Assembly: GCA_965367215.1 (NCBI GenBank)
Contig: CBDUIJ010000004.1
Span: forward strand, 1 to 51,974
Reading direction: 5' to 3'
Source: Granulosicoccus sp965367215
Lineage (GTDB): Bacteria; Pseudomonadota; Gammaproteobacteria; Granulosicoccales; Granulosicoccaceae
Length of the DNA: 51,974 bases
The notes under the pieces are model-generated. The model searched no databases and had not been told where the DNA came from. It worked only from the letters and a program-made list of their open reading frames with translations. Shown here one piece after another: positions 44,645 to 51,974 of the stretch (positions are counted from its first letter, which is position 1; each line of letters begins with the position of its first letter). The position numbers and the translations under genes were made by a program.

Positions 44645-45385
44645 TCAGTTTCCAAATACGCGCTGCAGGATCTCGGTAGTGCGCTTCACCGGGTTTTCCC
44701 GAATGGCTTTCTCTTCCTGCGCCAGGTAGTAGAAGATGCCGTCTGAGCCTTCTTCAACCACATAGCTTGTCAGATCCGTGTCGATCTTGGGTGCCAGCGG
44801 AATGTTGTTGTAGCGCGACAGCAGGCTGTTGAAGGTGCTGACAGCGCCGACGTCGGCCAGAGCATCATCCACAATCGGCGTCATTTCCGCTTGCAGGTTC
44901 TCACCGGTTTTCTCGCGGAAGTATTGGGTCGCAGAGTCGTCTCCACCTTGCAGGATGCCCTTGGCATCTTCCACGCTCATGGACTGAATGGCCCCCACGA
45001 ACAGGTCCTTGGCTTTGGGAGTTGCCTGCTCGGCAGCCTCATTGAGTTTGAGTTCCAGTTCGTCGAAGGAGCCTTCCAGACCGACCTTGCTGGCAAAATC
45101 CCGCGCCTTCTGCAGGGAAGCCGGCAGTGGGATGTGTATGGCAGGGTCACCGCTGAAACCTTTCGCCTGTCCCAGCTGTGCCACCACTGCGGTGGAACCC
45201 TTCGTCAACGCTTCCTTCAGACCGAGTGTTATTTCATCCACACTCAAGGGGCCACCAGCCGTCGTCGATTCGCCACCCAGTGCCGACTCGGCAATGGATT
45301 TCAGATCGTCAAGCTGCGAACCATCTGTCGCACACCCGCCCAACAAGGCTCCGCACAGGATCAATCCGGTGATTCTTGCACTCAT
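44645..45385 (-). CDS. DUF4197 lipoprotein
   Basis: 246-aa protein with a lipoprotein signal: LILCGALLGGC, with Cys18 as the lipidated residue. The DUF4197 domain follows: LSVDEITLGLKEALTKGSTA, IHIPLPASLQKARDFASKVG, ATQYFREKTGENLQAEMTPI and GIFYYLAQEEKAIRENPVKR. The family's function is unknown. The domain is mostly helical and probably periplasmic. The frame is open 138 bases upstream of the chosen ATG 45385, but that part lacks family features. It ends 7 bases before fabA, so co-transcription is likely. Confidence 0.88.
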   Translation of the reverse strand: MSARITGLILCGALLGGCATDGSQLDDLKSIAESALGGESTTAGGPLSVDEITLGLKEALTKGSTAVVAQLGQAKGFSGDPAIHIPLPASLQKARDFASKVGLEGSFDELELKLNEAAEQATPKAKDLFVGAIQSMSVEDAKGILQGGDDSATQYFREKTGENLQAEMTPIVDDALADVGAVSTFNSLLSRYNNIPLAPKIDTDLTSYVVEEGSDGIFYYLAQEEKAIRENPVKRTTEILQRVFGN

Positions 45386-45440
45386 ACTGATGTTTTCCAC
45401 TGATTGTGAAGGACCGCTACTGCGAATCCCGAAGAGTATA

Positions 45441-46193
45441 TCAAAGCACTGACCATAGCCCGAGTATCGACACTGTGCAAAGTCCGGTGCCGATGATCTG
45501 ATAGAACCGTCGTCGATCACCACTGACCAGACGCCGATGAACCTTCAGTCCCAGCCAATGGCCAAGCCCTGTCAATGGCAGGGTTACAGCACTGAGTTGC
45601 CACTGCAAATCCACGCCCGCCACGGTAAAGGTAGCCAGTTTGCCGATGACCAGCACGACCCACATGACAAACAATGTGTCACGTAGCTGCTCGACCGGCA
45701 ATCGGGCCGTACTGTAGGCAACAATCAGCGGCGCACCGATCAGGGACACACCACTGACATACCCACCGCCGACGATGCACAGGGCATCCATGAAACGATT
45801 GTTGCTGGTCACCGTGCGGTTCATGGCATACAGAGACCCGTAGAACAACGTCATGCCATAGACGAACACCGACAAGACCGTTGCTGACAGGTTCAGCAGG
45901 CCGACCAGCCCGGCGGCAAAAGGCACTGCCAGCAGGAGAGTCAACTGCCCCAGATGACGCCAGTTGACCGAGGACAGGCGCGTGGCTACAGTGAGCAGGG
46001 AAAAGAACAGCAGCTGCCAGCAGATGGCGGGCAGGAACAACAGCGGGTCGTTACGCACGATCAGCAACAAAGGCAGGGTCAGCGCGGCACCACCGAAACC
46101 CAGCCCGGAGCGTACGAATCCGCTCCATACGAAGCACATGCCGATGGCGGCAATCTGCCAGGGCGCCATGCTTGCCCACACTGTGTCGTCCAT
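45441..46193 (-). CDS. TauE/SafE family membrane transporter
   Basis: 250-aa integral membrane protein with about seven or eight helices. The family's opening motif occurs as FVWSGFVRSGLGFGGAALTL, and the second-half repeat GGGYVSGVSLIGAPLIVAYS is also present. TauE/SafE proteins export sulfite, sulfoacetate or related organic anions, so export of such an anion is the most likely role; the substrate is not determined by sequence. It is on the same strand as the DUF4197 gene, 55 bases upstream of it. Start ATG 46193. Confidence 0.88.
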   Translation of the reverse strand: MDDTVWASMAPWQIAAIGMCFVWSGFVRSGLGFGGAALTLPLLLIVRNDPLLFLPAICWQLLFFSLLTVATRLSSVNWRHLGQLTLLLAVPFAAGLVGLLNLSATVLSVFVYGMTLFYGSLYAMNRTVTSNNRFMDALCIVGGGYVSGVSLIGAPLIVAYSTARLPVEQLRDTLFVMWVVLVIGKLATFTVAGVDLQWQLSAVTLPLTGLGHWLGLKVHRRLVSGDRRRFYQIIGTGLCTVSILGLWSVL

Positions 46194-46300
46194 CGATATC
46201 CGTTGTACATCGGTTGATTGGTCAGCTCTTCAGAGTATCAGCTATATAACTCATACATGAGCATCAGCTCTTGAATGAGCCAAACACGGAGGCACACCCG

Positions 46301-46906
46301 ATGAACGAACCGACTGCCGAGGACGTACTGGATTTCTGGTTTCGCGATGAGGCTACCGGACGCATGGATCTGCCACAGTCGAAACGCTGGTTTCAGGGTG
46401 GCAGCAAGCTCGACCGAGAGCTCACCGAGCGTTTCGGCCCTGCCTTGAAGCTTGCTCGGGCAGGAAAGCTGGATCACTGGCGTGAGTCAGCCAGCGGCAC
46501 CCTCGCCCTGATCATCCTGCTCGATCAGTTCAATCGCAATATCAACCGTGGCACCGCCGAGGCCTTTGCCGGAGACTCACAGGCCTTGTCGCTCTGCCAT
46601 CATGCCATTGACAGGGACTACCCCTCCCAATGGCCCATTACCCATCAGGTATTCTGCTACATGCCGCTGGAACATGATGAATCCGTCGAGTCGCAGGAAC
46701 GCTCTGTTGCCCTGTTCAGCGAGTTGCTCGAGCAGGCACCGCCCGCCTTGCAGGACTATGCAAAGGGCACGCTCGATTACGCACGGCAACACAAGGAAAT
46801 CATCGATCGCTTCGGTCGCTACCCTTACCGCAACGAGGTGCTCGAGCGCGACAGCACGGCCGAGGAAATCGAGTGGCTGGCCAACGGCAAACGTTTCGGA
46901 CAGTAA
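46301..46906 (+). CDS. DUF924 family protein
   Basis: 201-aa helical protein of the DUF924 (YPO3671-like) family. It is recognised by VLDFWFRDEATGRMDLPQSK, the core LALIILLDQFNRNINRGTAE, and HQVFCYMPLEHDESVESQE followed by DRFGRYPYRNEVLERDSTAE. These resemble TPR-like alpha-helical repeats; no reaction is known. ATG 46301 is supported by GGAGG at 46289-46293; a TTG at 46271 would add ten residues. It converges with tag. Confidence 0.88.
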   Translation: MNEPTAEDVLDFWFRDEATGRMDLPQSKRWFQGGSKLDRELTERFGPALKLARAGKLDHWRESASGTLALIILLDQFNRNINRGTAEAFAGDSQALSLCHHAIDRDYPSQWPITHQVFCYMPLEHDESVESQERSVALFSELLEQAPPALQDYAKGTLDYARQHKEIIDRFGRYPYRNEVLERDSTAEEIEWLANGKRFGQ

Positions 46907-46952
46907 GGGGTCGGCAGGGCCAGCCAGCAACCGGCAGACTCACAAGTCGGCT

Positions 46953-47543
46953 TCAGCCGCCTTTGACTTCAGCGTAGCGCGGGCAACTGGTGAGATGATC
47001 ATTGACCAGCCCTGCCGCCTGCATGAAGGCGTAGCAGGTCGTGGGCCCGACGAATGAAAATCCGAGCTTCTTCAGCTGCTTGCTCATCCGAGTGGATACC
47101 TCGGTATGGGCAGGCACGTCGCTCAGTTGCCTGAAGCCATTGTCCACCGTTTCATGCTCGACATGAGACCAGACAAGATCACTGAACGACTGTCCCGACT
47201 CGCGCAGGCTCAGCCACGCCCGGGCATTGGTCCGCACCGATTCCACTTTCTGCCGATGCCTGACGATTGCCGCATCAGCAGCGATCCTGTCCAGCCTTGC
47301 ATCCGTGAATCGCGCAACTTTTTCGGGATCGAACCCGGCGAAAAGACGGCGATAGCCTTCACGCTTGTTGAGTATGGTGATCCAGCTCAGGCCCGCCTGA
47401 GCGCCTTCCAGCGTTATCAGTTCGAACAGCTCGACCGGGTCCCTGCAGGGCACTCCCCATTCGGTATCATGGTAGTGACGATACAACTCGCTACCCTGAC
47501 ACCAGCTGCAACGAGAATCTGTTTCTTCTGCGGAACTCGACAT
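46953..47543 (-). CDS. tag: DNA-3-methyladenine glycosylase I
   Basis: 196-aa base-excision repair enzyme that removes 3-methyladenine from alkylated DNA. The zinc site is visible: Cys in SRCSWCQGSE, His in YHDTEWGVPCRDP, and His and Cys in NDHLTSCPRYAE. The helix-hairpin-helix region LFELITLEGAQAGLSWITIL and the catalytic Glu there match Tag. The C-terminal SFVGPTTCYAFMQAAGLVN is also typical. It lies between the DUF924 gene (convergent) and the c-di-GMP gene (same strand, 65 bases upstream). Confidence 0.96.
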   Translation of the reverse strand: MSSSAEETDSRCSWCQGSELYRHYHDTEWGVPCRDPVELFELITLEGAQAGLSWITILNKREGYRRLFAGFDPEKVARFTDARLDRIAADAAIVRHRQKVESVRTNARAWLSLRESGQSFSDLVWSHVEHETVDNGFRQLSDVPAHTEVSTRMSKQLKKLGFSFVGPTTCYAFMQAAGLVNDHLTSCPRYAEVKGG

Positions 47544-47608
47544 GTCAACGGATCGGCCTGGCCTGGTGGAAGCGACAGCCTAACGCGATATCGAAGGGAA
47601 TACCGGTC

Positions 47609-49717
47609 TCAACCGGCCATCTTGCCCTGATCCTGCGGCGCCGGTAGTTCGAGCACGGATTTCGGTGTTGCCCTTTCCTGCACACCGAAGGGCCAGCGCT
47701 CCAGCCAATGCGTGTACTGTTCCGAGCTCAAGGGTTTACTGATGAAATATCCCTGGGCAATATCGCAACCCTGCGACTTCAGGAAATTCAGTTGCTCTTC
47801 ATCCTCGACACCTTCGGCAACCACCTTCATGTTGAAGTGCCTGCCCAGTCCCAGTACGGCTTCGACAATGGCGACATCGTCGTTATCGTTGGAAATATCG
47901 GTGATGAAGGCCCGGTCGATCTTCAGGGTGTTCACTGGAAAACGCTTCAGATAGGCCAGCGATGAATAGCCGGTACCAAAATCGTCGATCGCCAGCATCA
48001 TGCCGTGTTCGCTCAACTCATGCAGAGAGGAAATCACCTCTTCCGGATCATGCATTACCGCACTTTCGGTGATTTCCAGCTCGAGCAATTCGGGGCTCAG
48101 ACCCGACACCTCCAGAGCCCTGCTGACCATGGGCAGCAGATTACCATCGGTGAATTGCACCGCTGAGATATTCACGGCCACATTCAGACCGTCGTAGCCA
48201 AGCTCCTGCAGCTCACGTGTCTTGTTGCAGGCAGTCTGCAGTATCCAGGCACCCAGCTCGATGATCAGGCCGGTCTCCTCGGCCACCGGTACAAAGGCCT
48301 CGGGAGAGACAAATCCATTGACCGGGTGACGCCAACGTACCAATGCCTCGGCACCCGTACACTGCCTTGTATGAATGTTGATCTTGGGCTGATAGTAGAC
48401 CTCGAACTGACCATCCTGCATGGCAATCTTCAGGTCCTGCTCCAGCCGTATCCTTGCCGTCAACCGCAGACGCATCTTCTCGTTGAACAGACGATACTGA
48501 TTCTTGCCGTTGCTCTTGGCTTCCTGCAGCGCAACCGCTGCGTTATTCACCATTTCCTCGCCCAGCATCTGCTCATCCTGCTGCACATGCACATCGTCCG
48601 GAAAAGACGAAATACCCACCGACACGGCCGTCTTGAGAGTAAAACCGCGGTACTCATAAGGCGCTGTCGCCACACTCATGATCCTGGCAGCAACCTCTTC
48701 GGCACAGACGGTCTCGTCCACATCGCGTTGGATGACCACGAATTCGTCACCATCGAGCCGCGCCACCAGATCGATGTCGCGCATCATGGTTCGTAGCCGA
48801 TTGCCCACTTCGGCAACCATCTTGTCACCCACCAGATGACCATACTGGTCGTTGAAGAACTTGAAGTTGTCCAGATCAACCAGAAAGATCGAAAATTTCA
48901 GATCCGACTCGAGCGTTTCCTGCACGGTACGCCGCAGGGTATCTTCGAACATCAAGCGATTGGGCAGATGAGTCAGAGGATCATGATGAGCGGCAAATTC
49001 CAGATACTGCTGCTTGACCCGGACCTGCCTGGCAGCCCTGCGCTGCGCCTCGATCATGCCGTTGAATTCTTCTGCCAGCGGACTCAGGTCATTGCCACTG
49101 ACAACCTTGATAGGCTCCGGCACCTGGCCGTCGCTGTTCTCGCGGTGCTCGCGCAGTACGTCAATCAGACGATCCATTGGCATGATGTACCAACGGGCAG
49201 CCCCTGCCATCGCGACAAATGCGGCGAGAATGCTCGAAAACAGGGAAAAGACGAACAGTGCACAGCCCTTGATCAGGGCCGCCTTGAGCAGATGGCTGCG
49301 ATCAAGAAAACCGATGGCAGAAATCGCAGGCTCGGTGCCGTTCTGCAGCAGCCACGGTGTCGGAGAAATCCAGCCCGATCTGGCGGGCAACTCGGCGGCA
49401 CTGGGCTCGAAATCGAGCGTGTTCCCCTTGTTCAGGAGCAGCCGACCGGTACTGTCGAGCAAGACCAGTCCGACCAGTGACTCATCCAGCACGTTTTCCT
49501 GAAACTCGGGACTCTGCTGCTGGCCACCATGAATACCAATCTGCACCAGCGTCCTGGCACTTCTGGACTGCTCTTTGACAAGGCCTGAATACTGGTTGTA
49601 GACGGATGGCAGGTAGACGACCGACTGCACTACAAACAAAGTCAACGCGACCGAACCGGCCAATGTCCGGGCAGTACGTGAACGCAAAACCTTGCTTGTA
49701 AGGGCACGAAAGTTCAA
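47609..49717 (-). CDS. Membrane GGDEF-EAL cyclic-di-GMP protein with degenerate DGDEF motif
   Basis: 702-aa inner-membrane protein. It has one helix at about 17-37, a periplasmic sensor region (about 40-148), a second helix (about 150-172), a linker, a GGDEF domain (about 240-410) and an EAL domain (about 425-680). The GGDEF active site reads ARLDGDEFVV (321-326), with Asp replacing the first Gly, so cyclase activity is doubtful. The EAL domain keeps EALVRW (Glu457), ELEITES, DDFGTGYSSL and KVVAEGVED, so c-di-GMP hydrolysis is likely. It starts with TTG 49717 behind AGGACGGGA. It probably links an envelope signal to biofilm or motility control. Confidence 0.92.
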   Translation of the reverse strand: MNFRALTSKVLRSRTARTLAGSVALTLFVVQSVVYLPSVYNQYSGLVKEQSRSARTLVQIGIHGGQQQSPEFQENVLDESLVGLVLLDSTGRLLLNKGNTLDFEPSAAELPARSGWISPTPWLLQNGTEPAISAIGFLDRSHLLKAALIKGCALFVFSLFSSILAAFVAMAGAARWYIMPMDRLIDVLREHRENSDGQVPEPIKVVSGNDLSPLAEEFNGMIEAQRRAARQVRVKQQYLEFAAHHDPLTHLPNRLMFEDTLRRTVQETLESDLKFSIFLVDLDNFKFFNDQYGHLVGDKMVAEVGNRLRTMMRDIDLVARLDGDEFVVIQRDVDETVCAEEVAARIMSVATAPYEYRGFTLKTAVSVGISSFPDDVHVQQDEQMLGEEMVNNAAVALQEAKSNGKNQYRLFNEKMRLRLTARIRLEQDLKIAMQDGQFEVYYQPKINIHTRQCTGAEALVRWRHPVNGFVSPEAFVPVAEETGLIIELGAWILQTACNKTRELQELGYDGLNVAVNISAVQFTDGNLLPMVSRALEVSGLSPELLELEITESAVMHDPEEVISSLHELSEHGMMLAIDDFGTGYSSLAYLKRFPVNTLKIDRAFITDISNDNDDVAIVEAVLGLGRHFNMKVVAEGVEDEEQLNFLKSQGCDIAQGYFISKPLSSEQYTHWLERWPFGVQERATPKSVLELPAPQDQGKMAG

Positions 49718-49851
49718 AGAGTCCCGTCCTGTTGGTACCTGGATACGAATGAATGCGAGGAATACAACCTCGATAGAGTCGGTATCGGCACAGCAACTCG
49801 ACCCTTAAGCATCAATACGGGTTGACACTCCTTTCCTGCCCCGGAAACGCA

Positions 49852-49875
49852 GAACCCCCGCAAGTGCGGGGGTTC
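49852..49875 (-). terminator. groEL terminator hairpin
   Basis: GAACCCCCGC (49852-49861) and GCGGGGGTTC (49866-49875) form a perfect 10-bp stem with a 4-base loop AAGT, 45 bases after the groEL stop on the minus strand. Only a short T-run (TGCGTTTCC) follows. The rest of the gap 49718-49919 shows no gene. Confidence 0.75.
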
Positions 49876-49919
49876 CAGGTACTACAACTGAGCGTTAGCT
49901 CACATGAGAAGGCAGTGCC

Positions 49920-51563
49920 TTACATCATGCCGCCCATTCCGCCCATGCCGCCCATGTCAGGCATGCCGCCTGCTGGAGCGTCATCCTTCGGCAGATCAGC
50001 AATCATGCACTCTGTAGTGATCATCAGACCAGCAACAGAAGCCGCATTCTGCAGAGCGTAGCGAGTTACCTTGGTTGGATCCAGGATACCCAGCTCGACC
50101 ATGTCGCCGTATTCGCCGTTGGCAGCGTTGTAACCGAAGTTACCTGTGCCTTCCTTGACCTTGGCAACCACAACTGAAGGCTCGCCGCCAGCGTTGGAAA
50201 CGATCTGACGCAGAGGCTCTTCCATTGCACGCTTGGCAATGCCGATACCGATGTCCTGCTCGTGGTTGTCGCCCTTGACTTTGTCAACAGCGGCAATGGC
50301 ACGAACCAGAGCAGTACCACCGCCAGGAACGATACCTTCTTCAACAGCCGCACGAGTTGCATGCAGTGCATCGTCAACGCGGTCTTTCTTTTCTTTCATT
50401 TCAACTTCGGTGGCAGCACCGACCTTGATTACCGCAACACCACCGGCAAGCTTGGCTACGCGTTCTTGCAGCTTTTCCTTGTCGTAGTCAGAAGTGGCTT
50501 GTTCGATCTGAGTGCGGATCTGGTCAACGCGAGCGTTGATTTCGTCAGAAGAACCAGCACCGTCAACGATAGTGGTGTTGTCCTTGTCGACAGTTACGCG
50601 CTTGGCTGTACCCAGATCTTCCAGAGTGATCTTGTCCAGAGACAGGCCCACTTCTTCAGAGATAACCTGGCCACCGGTCAGGATAGCGATATCCTGCAGC
50701 ATGGCTTTACGACGGTCACCGAAACCAGGCGCCTTGACAGCACAAGTCTTGATGATACCGCGCATGCTGTTGACAACCAGAGTTGCCAGAGCTTCGCCTT
50801 CGATGTCTTCTGCGATGATCAGCAGAGGCTTGCCGGACTTGGCAACAGCTTCCAGGGCTGGGAGCAGATCACGGATGTTGCTGATTTTCTTGTCGAAAAG
50901 CAGTACATACGGGTCTTCCAGTTCAGCGGCCATCGCGTCCTGGTTGTTGATGAAGTAAGGAGACAGGTAACCACGGTCGAACTGCATGCCTTCAACAACG
51001 TCGAGTTCGTTGTCAAGTGACTTGCCTTCTTCAACAGTGATGACGCCTTCCTTGCCAACCTTGTTCATGGCTTCGGCGATGATGCTGCCGATTGACTCGT
51101 CGCTGTTCGCAGAAATGGTACCAACCTGAGCAACTGACTTTTCGTCGTTGCAAGGTACAGACATGGCAGCCAGTTCAGCAGTTGCAGCAGCAACAGCCTT
51201 GTCGATACCACGCTTCAGGTCCATCGGGTTCATGCCGGCAGCAACTGACTTCAGGCCTTCACGAACGATGCTTTGAGCCAGAACTGTTGCAGTGGTAGTT
51301 CCGTCACCAGCGATGTCAGAAGTCTGTGAAGCAACTTCCTTCACCATCTGGGCACCCATGTTTTCGAACTTGTCTTCCAGTTCGATTTCCTTGGCTACGG
51401 AAACACCATCTTTAGTGACGGTAGGGGCGCCGAACGACTTGTCCAGAACCACGTTACGGCCTTTGGGGCCCAGAGTTACCTTGACCGCATTGGCCAGGGT
51501 GTCAACGCCTTTCAGCATGCGCTGACGGGCGGAATCGGAAAAACGGACTTCTTTGGCACTCAT
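49920..51563 (-). CDS. groEL: Chaperonin GroEL (Hsp60)
   Basis: 547-aa chaperonin subunit forming two seven-membered rings that fold proteins with GroES and ATP. Signatures are KEVRFSDSARQRMLKGVDTL, GPKGRNVVLDKSFGAPTVTK, the nucleotide motif DIAGDGTTTATVLAQ, AAVEEGIVPGGGTALVRA and the C-terminal Gly-Met tail ending GGMGGMGGMM. GAGGA precedes ATG 51563. It is co-transcribed with groES, 96 bases upstream. The codon use is biased, as expected of an abundant protein. Confidence 0.98.
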   Translation of the reverse strand: MSAKEVRFSDSARQRMLKGVDTLANAVKVTLGPKGRNVVLDKSFGAPTVTKDGVSVAKEIELEDKFENMGAQMVKEVASQTSDIAGDGTTTATVLAQSIVREGLKSVAAGMNPMDLKRGIDKAVAAATAELAAMSVPCNDEKSVAQVGTISANSDESIGSIIAEAMNKVGKEGVITVEEGKSLDNELDVVEGMQFDRGYLSPYFINNQDAMAAELEDPYVLLFDKKISNIRDLLPALEAVAKSGKPLLIIAEDIEGEALATLVVNSMRGIIKTCAVKAPGFGDRRKAMLQDIAILTGGQVISEEVGLSLDKITLEDLGTAKRVTVDKDNTTIVDGAGSSDEINARVDQIRTQIEQATSDYDKEKLQERVAKLAGGVAVIKVGAATEVEMKEKKDRVDDALHATRAAVEEGIVPGGGTALVRAIAAVDKVKGDNHEQDIGIGIAKRAMEEPLRQIVSNAGGEPSVVVAKVKEGTGNFGYNAANGEYGDMVELGILDPTKVTRYALQNAASVAGLMITTECMIADLPKDDAPAGGMPDMGGMGGMGGMM

Positions 51564-51659
51564 CGAAATAAAATCCTCAAAAATGGTTAAAAAATGACCG
51601 GATGGGAGCTATAGCTGCAACCGCCGGTCACATGGAGCGAATATCAACCCGTGGGTTGT

Positions 51660-51947
51660 TTATTCGAAAACACCCATGATGTCGTCTTCACGCATTACCA
51701 GCACTTCTTCACCGTCGATCTTGATCTCGGTGCCGGAATACTTACCGAAAAGAACCTGGTCGCCTACTTTCAGATCCAGAGGGCGTACATCACCATTTTC
51801 AGCGATCTTGCCTTTACCTACAGACAGGACTTCACCGCGAACTGGCTTCTCGGTAGCTGAATCAGGGATCACAATGCCACCGGCACTCGTGCGCTCTTCT
51901 TCCATGCGCTTGACGACCACGCGGTCATGCAACGGACGAATGTTCAT
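51660..51947 (-). CDS. groES: Co-chaperonin GroES (Hsp10)
   Basis: 95-aa co-chaperonin that caps GroEL rings. NIRPLHDRVVVKRMEEERTS opens the protein, the mobile loop contains SAGGIVIPDSATEKP, and the C-terminus reads EVLVMREDDIMGVFE. GGAG stands about 11 bases before ATG 51947. The promoter, probably heat-regulated, would lie mostly beyond the right edge of the window, so nothing can be said about sigma32 or CIRCE control. Confidence 0.98.
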   Translation of the reverse strand: MNIRPLHDRVVVKRMEEERTSAGGIVIPDSATEKPVRGEVLSVGKGKIAENGDVRPLDLKVGDQVLFGKYSGTEIKIDGEEVLVMREDDIMGVFE

Positions 51948-51974
51948 ACCAATACGACTCCGAATAAAATCAAT

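Noticed and set aside
49920..49975. Repeat-like sequence at the 3' end of groEL
   Set aside because: This is the ordinary Gly-Met tail of GroEL (GGM repeats), not a DNA repeat element.

Overview
The window reads as chromosomal DNA of a GC-rich marine-type gammaproteobacterium. The evidence is the block aroQ-accB-accC-prmA-(zinc-ribbon DUF3426)-dusB-fis-purH, which matches the order known from Pseudomonas, together with fabA-fabB, an aspartate-type (Mg) HemB, and several solute-binding-protein transporters of the kind common in oligotrophic marine genera. The mix suggests a Granulosicoccus-like organism, but that is an inference from gene content. No rRNA, tRNA, CRISPR array, phage or insertion sequence was seen.

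Left part (1-24.8 kb), accessory uptake and catabolism. After the 5' part of a lipoprotein gene running off the left edge come three transport units. (A) 1.1-6.5 kb is a CUT1 sugar ABC transporter operon (binding protein, two permeases, LacI-type regulator, ATPase). It has a 46-codon coupled ORF in the middle and tandem LacI-like operator repeats upstream. (B) 8.3-15.3 kb is a tripartite tricarboxylate transporter (TctC-TctB-TctA) followed by its TetR regulator and three enzymes: a Gfo/Idh/MocA dehydrogenase, a DUF993 TIM-barrel protein and a sugar isomerase/epimerase. It is driven by a near-consensus sigma70 promoter overlapped by an 18-bp palindrome. (C) 18.7-24.8 kb is a FadR/GntR regulator, a Cys/Met-metabolism PLP enzyme and a second CUT1 transporter. 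Its promoter has a palindromic operator filling the -35/-10 spacer. Units B and C each look like a self-contained pathway for an unidentified substrate. Between them lie a BON lipoprotein with a heptanucleotide repeat at its stop codon, a transglutaminase-like protein, a second Gfo dehydrogenase, hemF with a coupled thioesterase, and a DMT exporter.

Middle part (24.8-42.7 kb), mostly housekeeping. A minus-strand run holds nitroreductase, aldo/keto reductase, class IV aminotransferase, DUF192, aroE and an acidic membrane-anchored protein. Next come hemB, an OmpA-type protein overlapped by a small CPBP-type intramembrane protease, then purH-fis-dusB and zinc ribbon/DUF3426-prmA-accC-accB-aroQ on the minus strand. 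A SrkA-type kinase and a CheY-like/CheC-CheX-like pair follow.

Right part (42.8-52 kb). fabB-fabA-DUF4197 (unsaturated fatty-acid synthesis with an upstream lipoprotein), a TauE/SafE exporter, DUF924, tag (DNA repair), a membrane GGDEF-EAL protein with a noncanonical DGDEF motif, and groEL-groES at the right edge.
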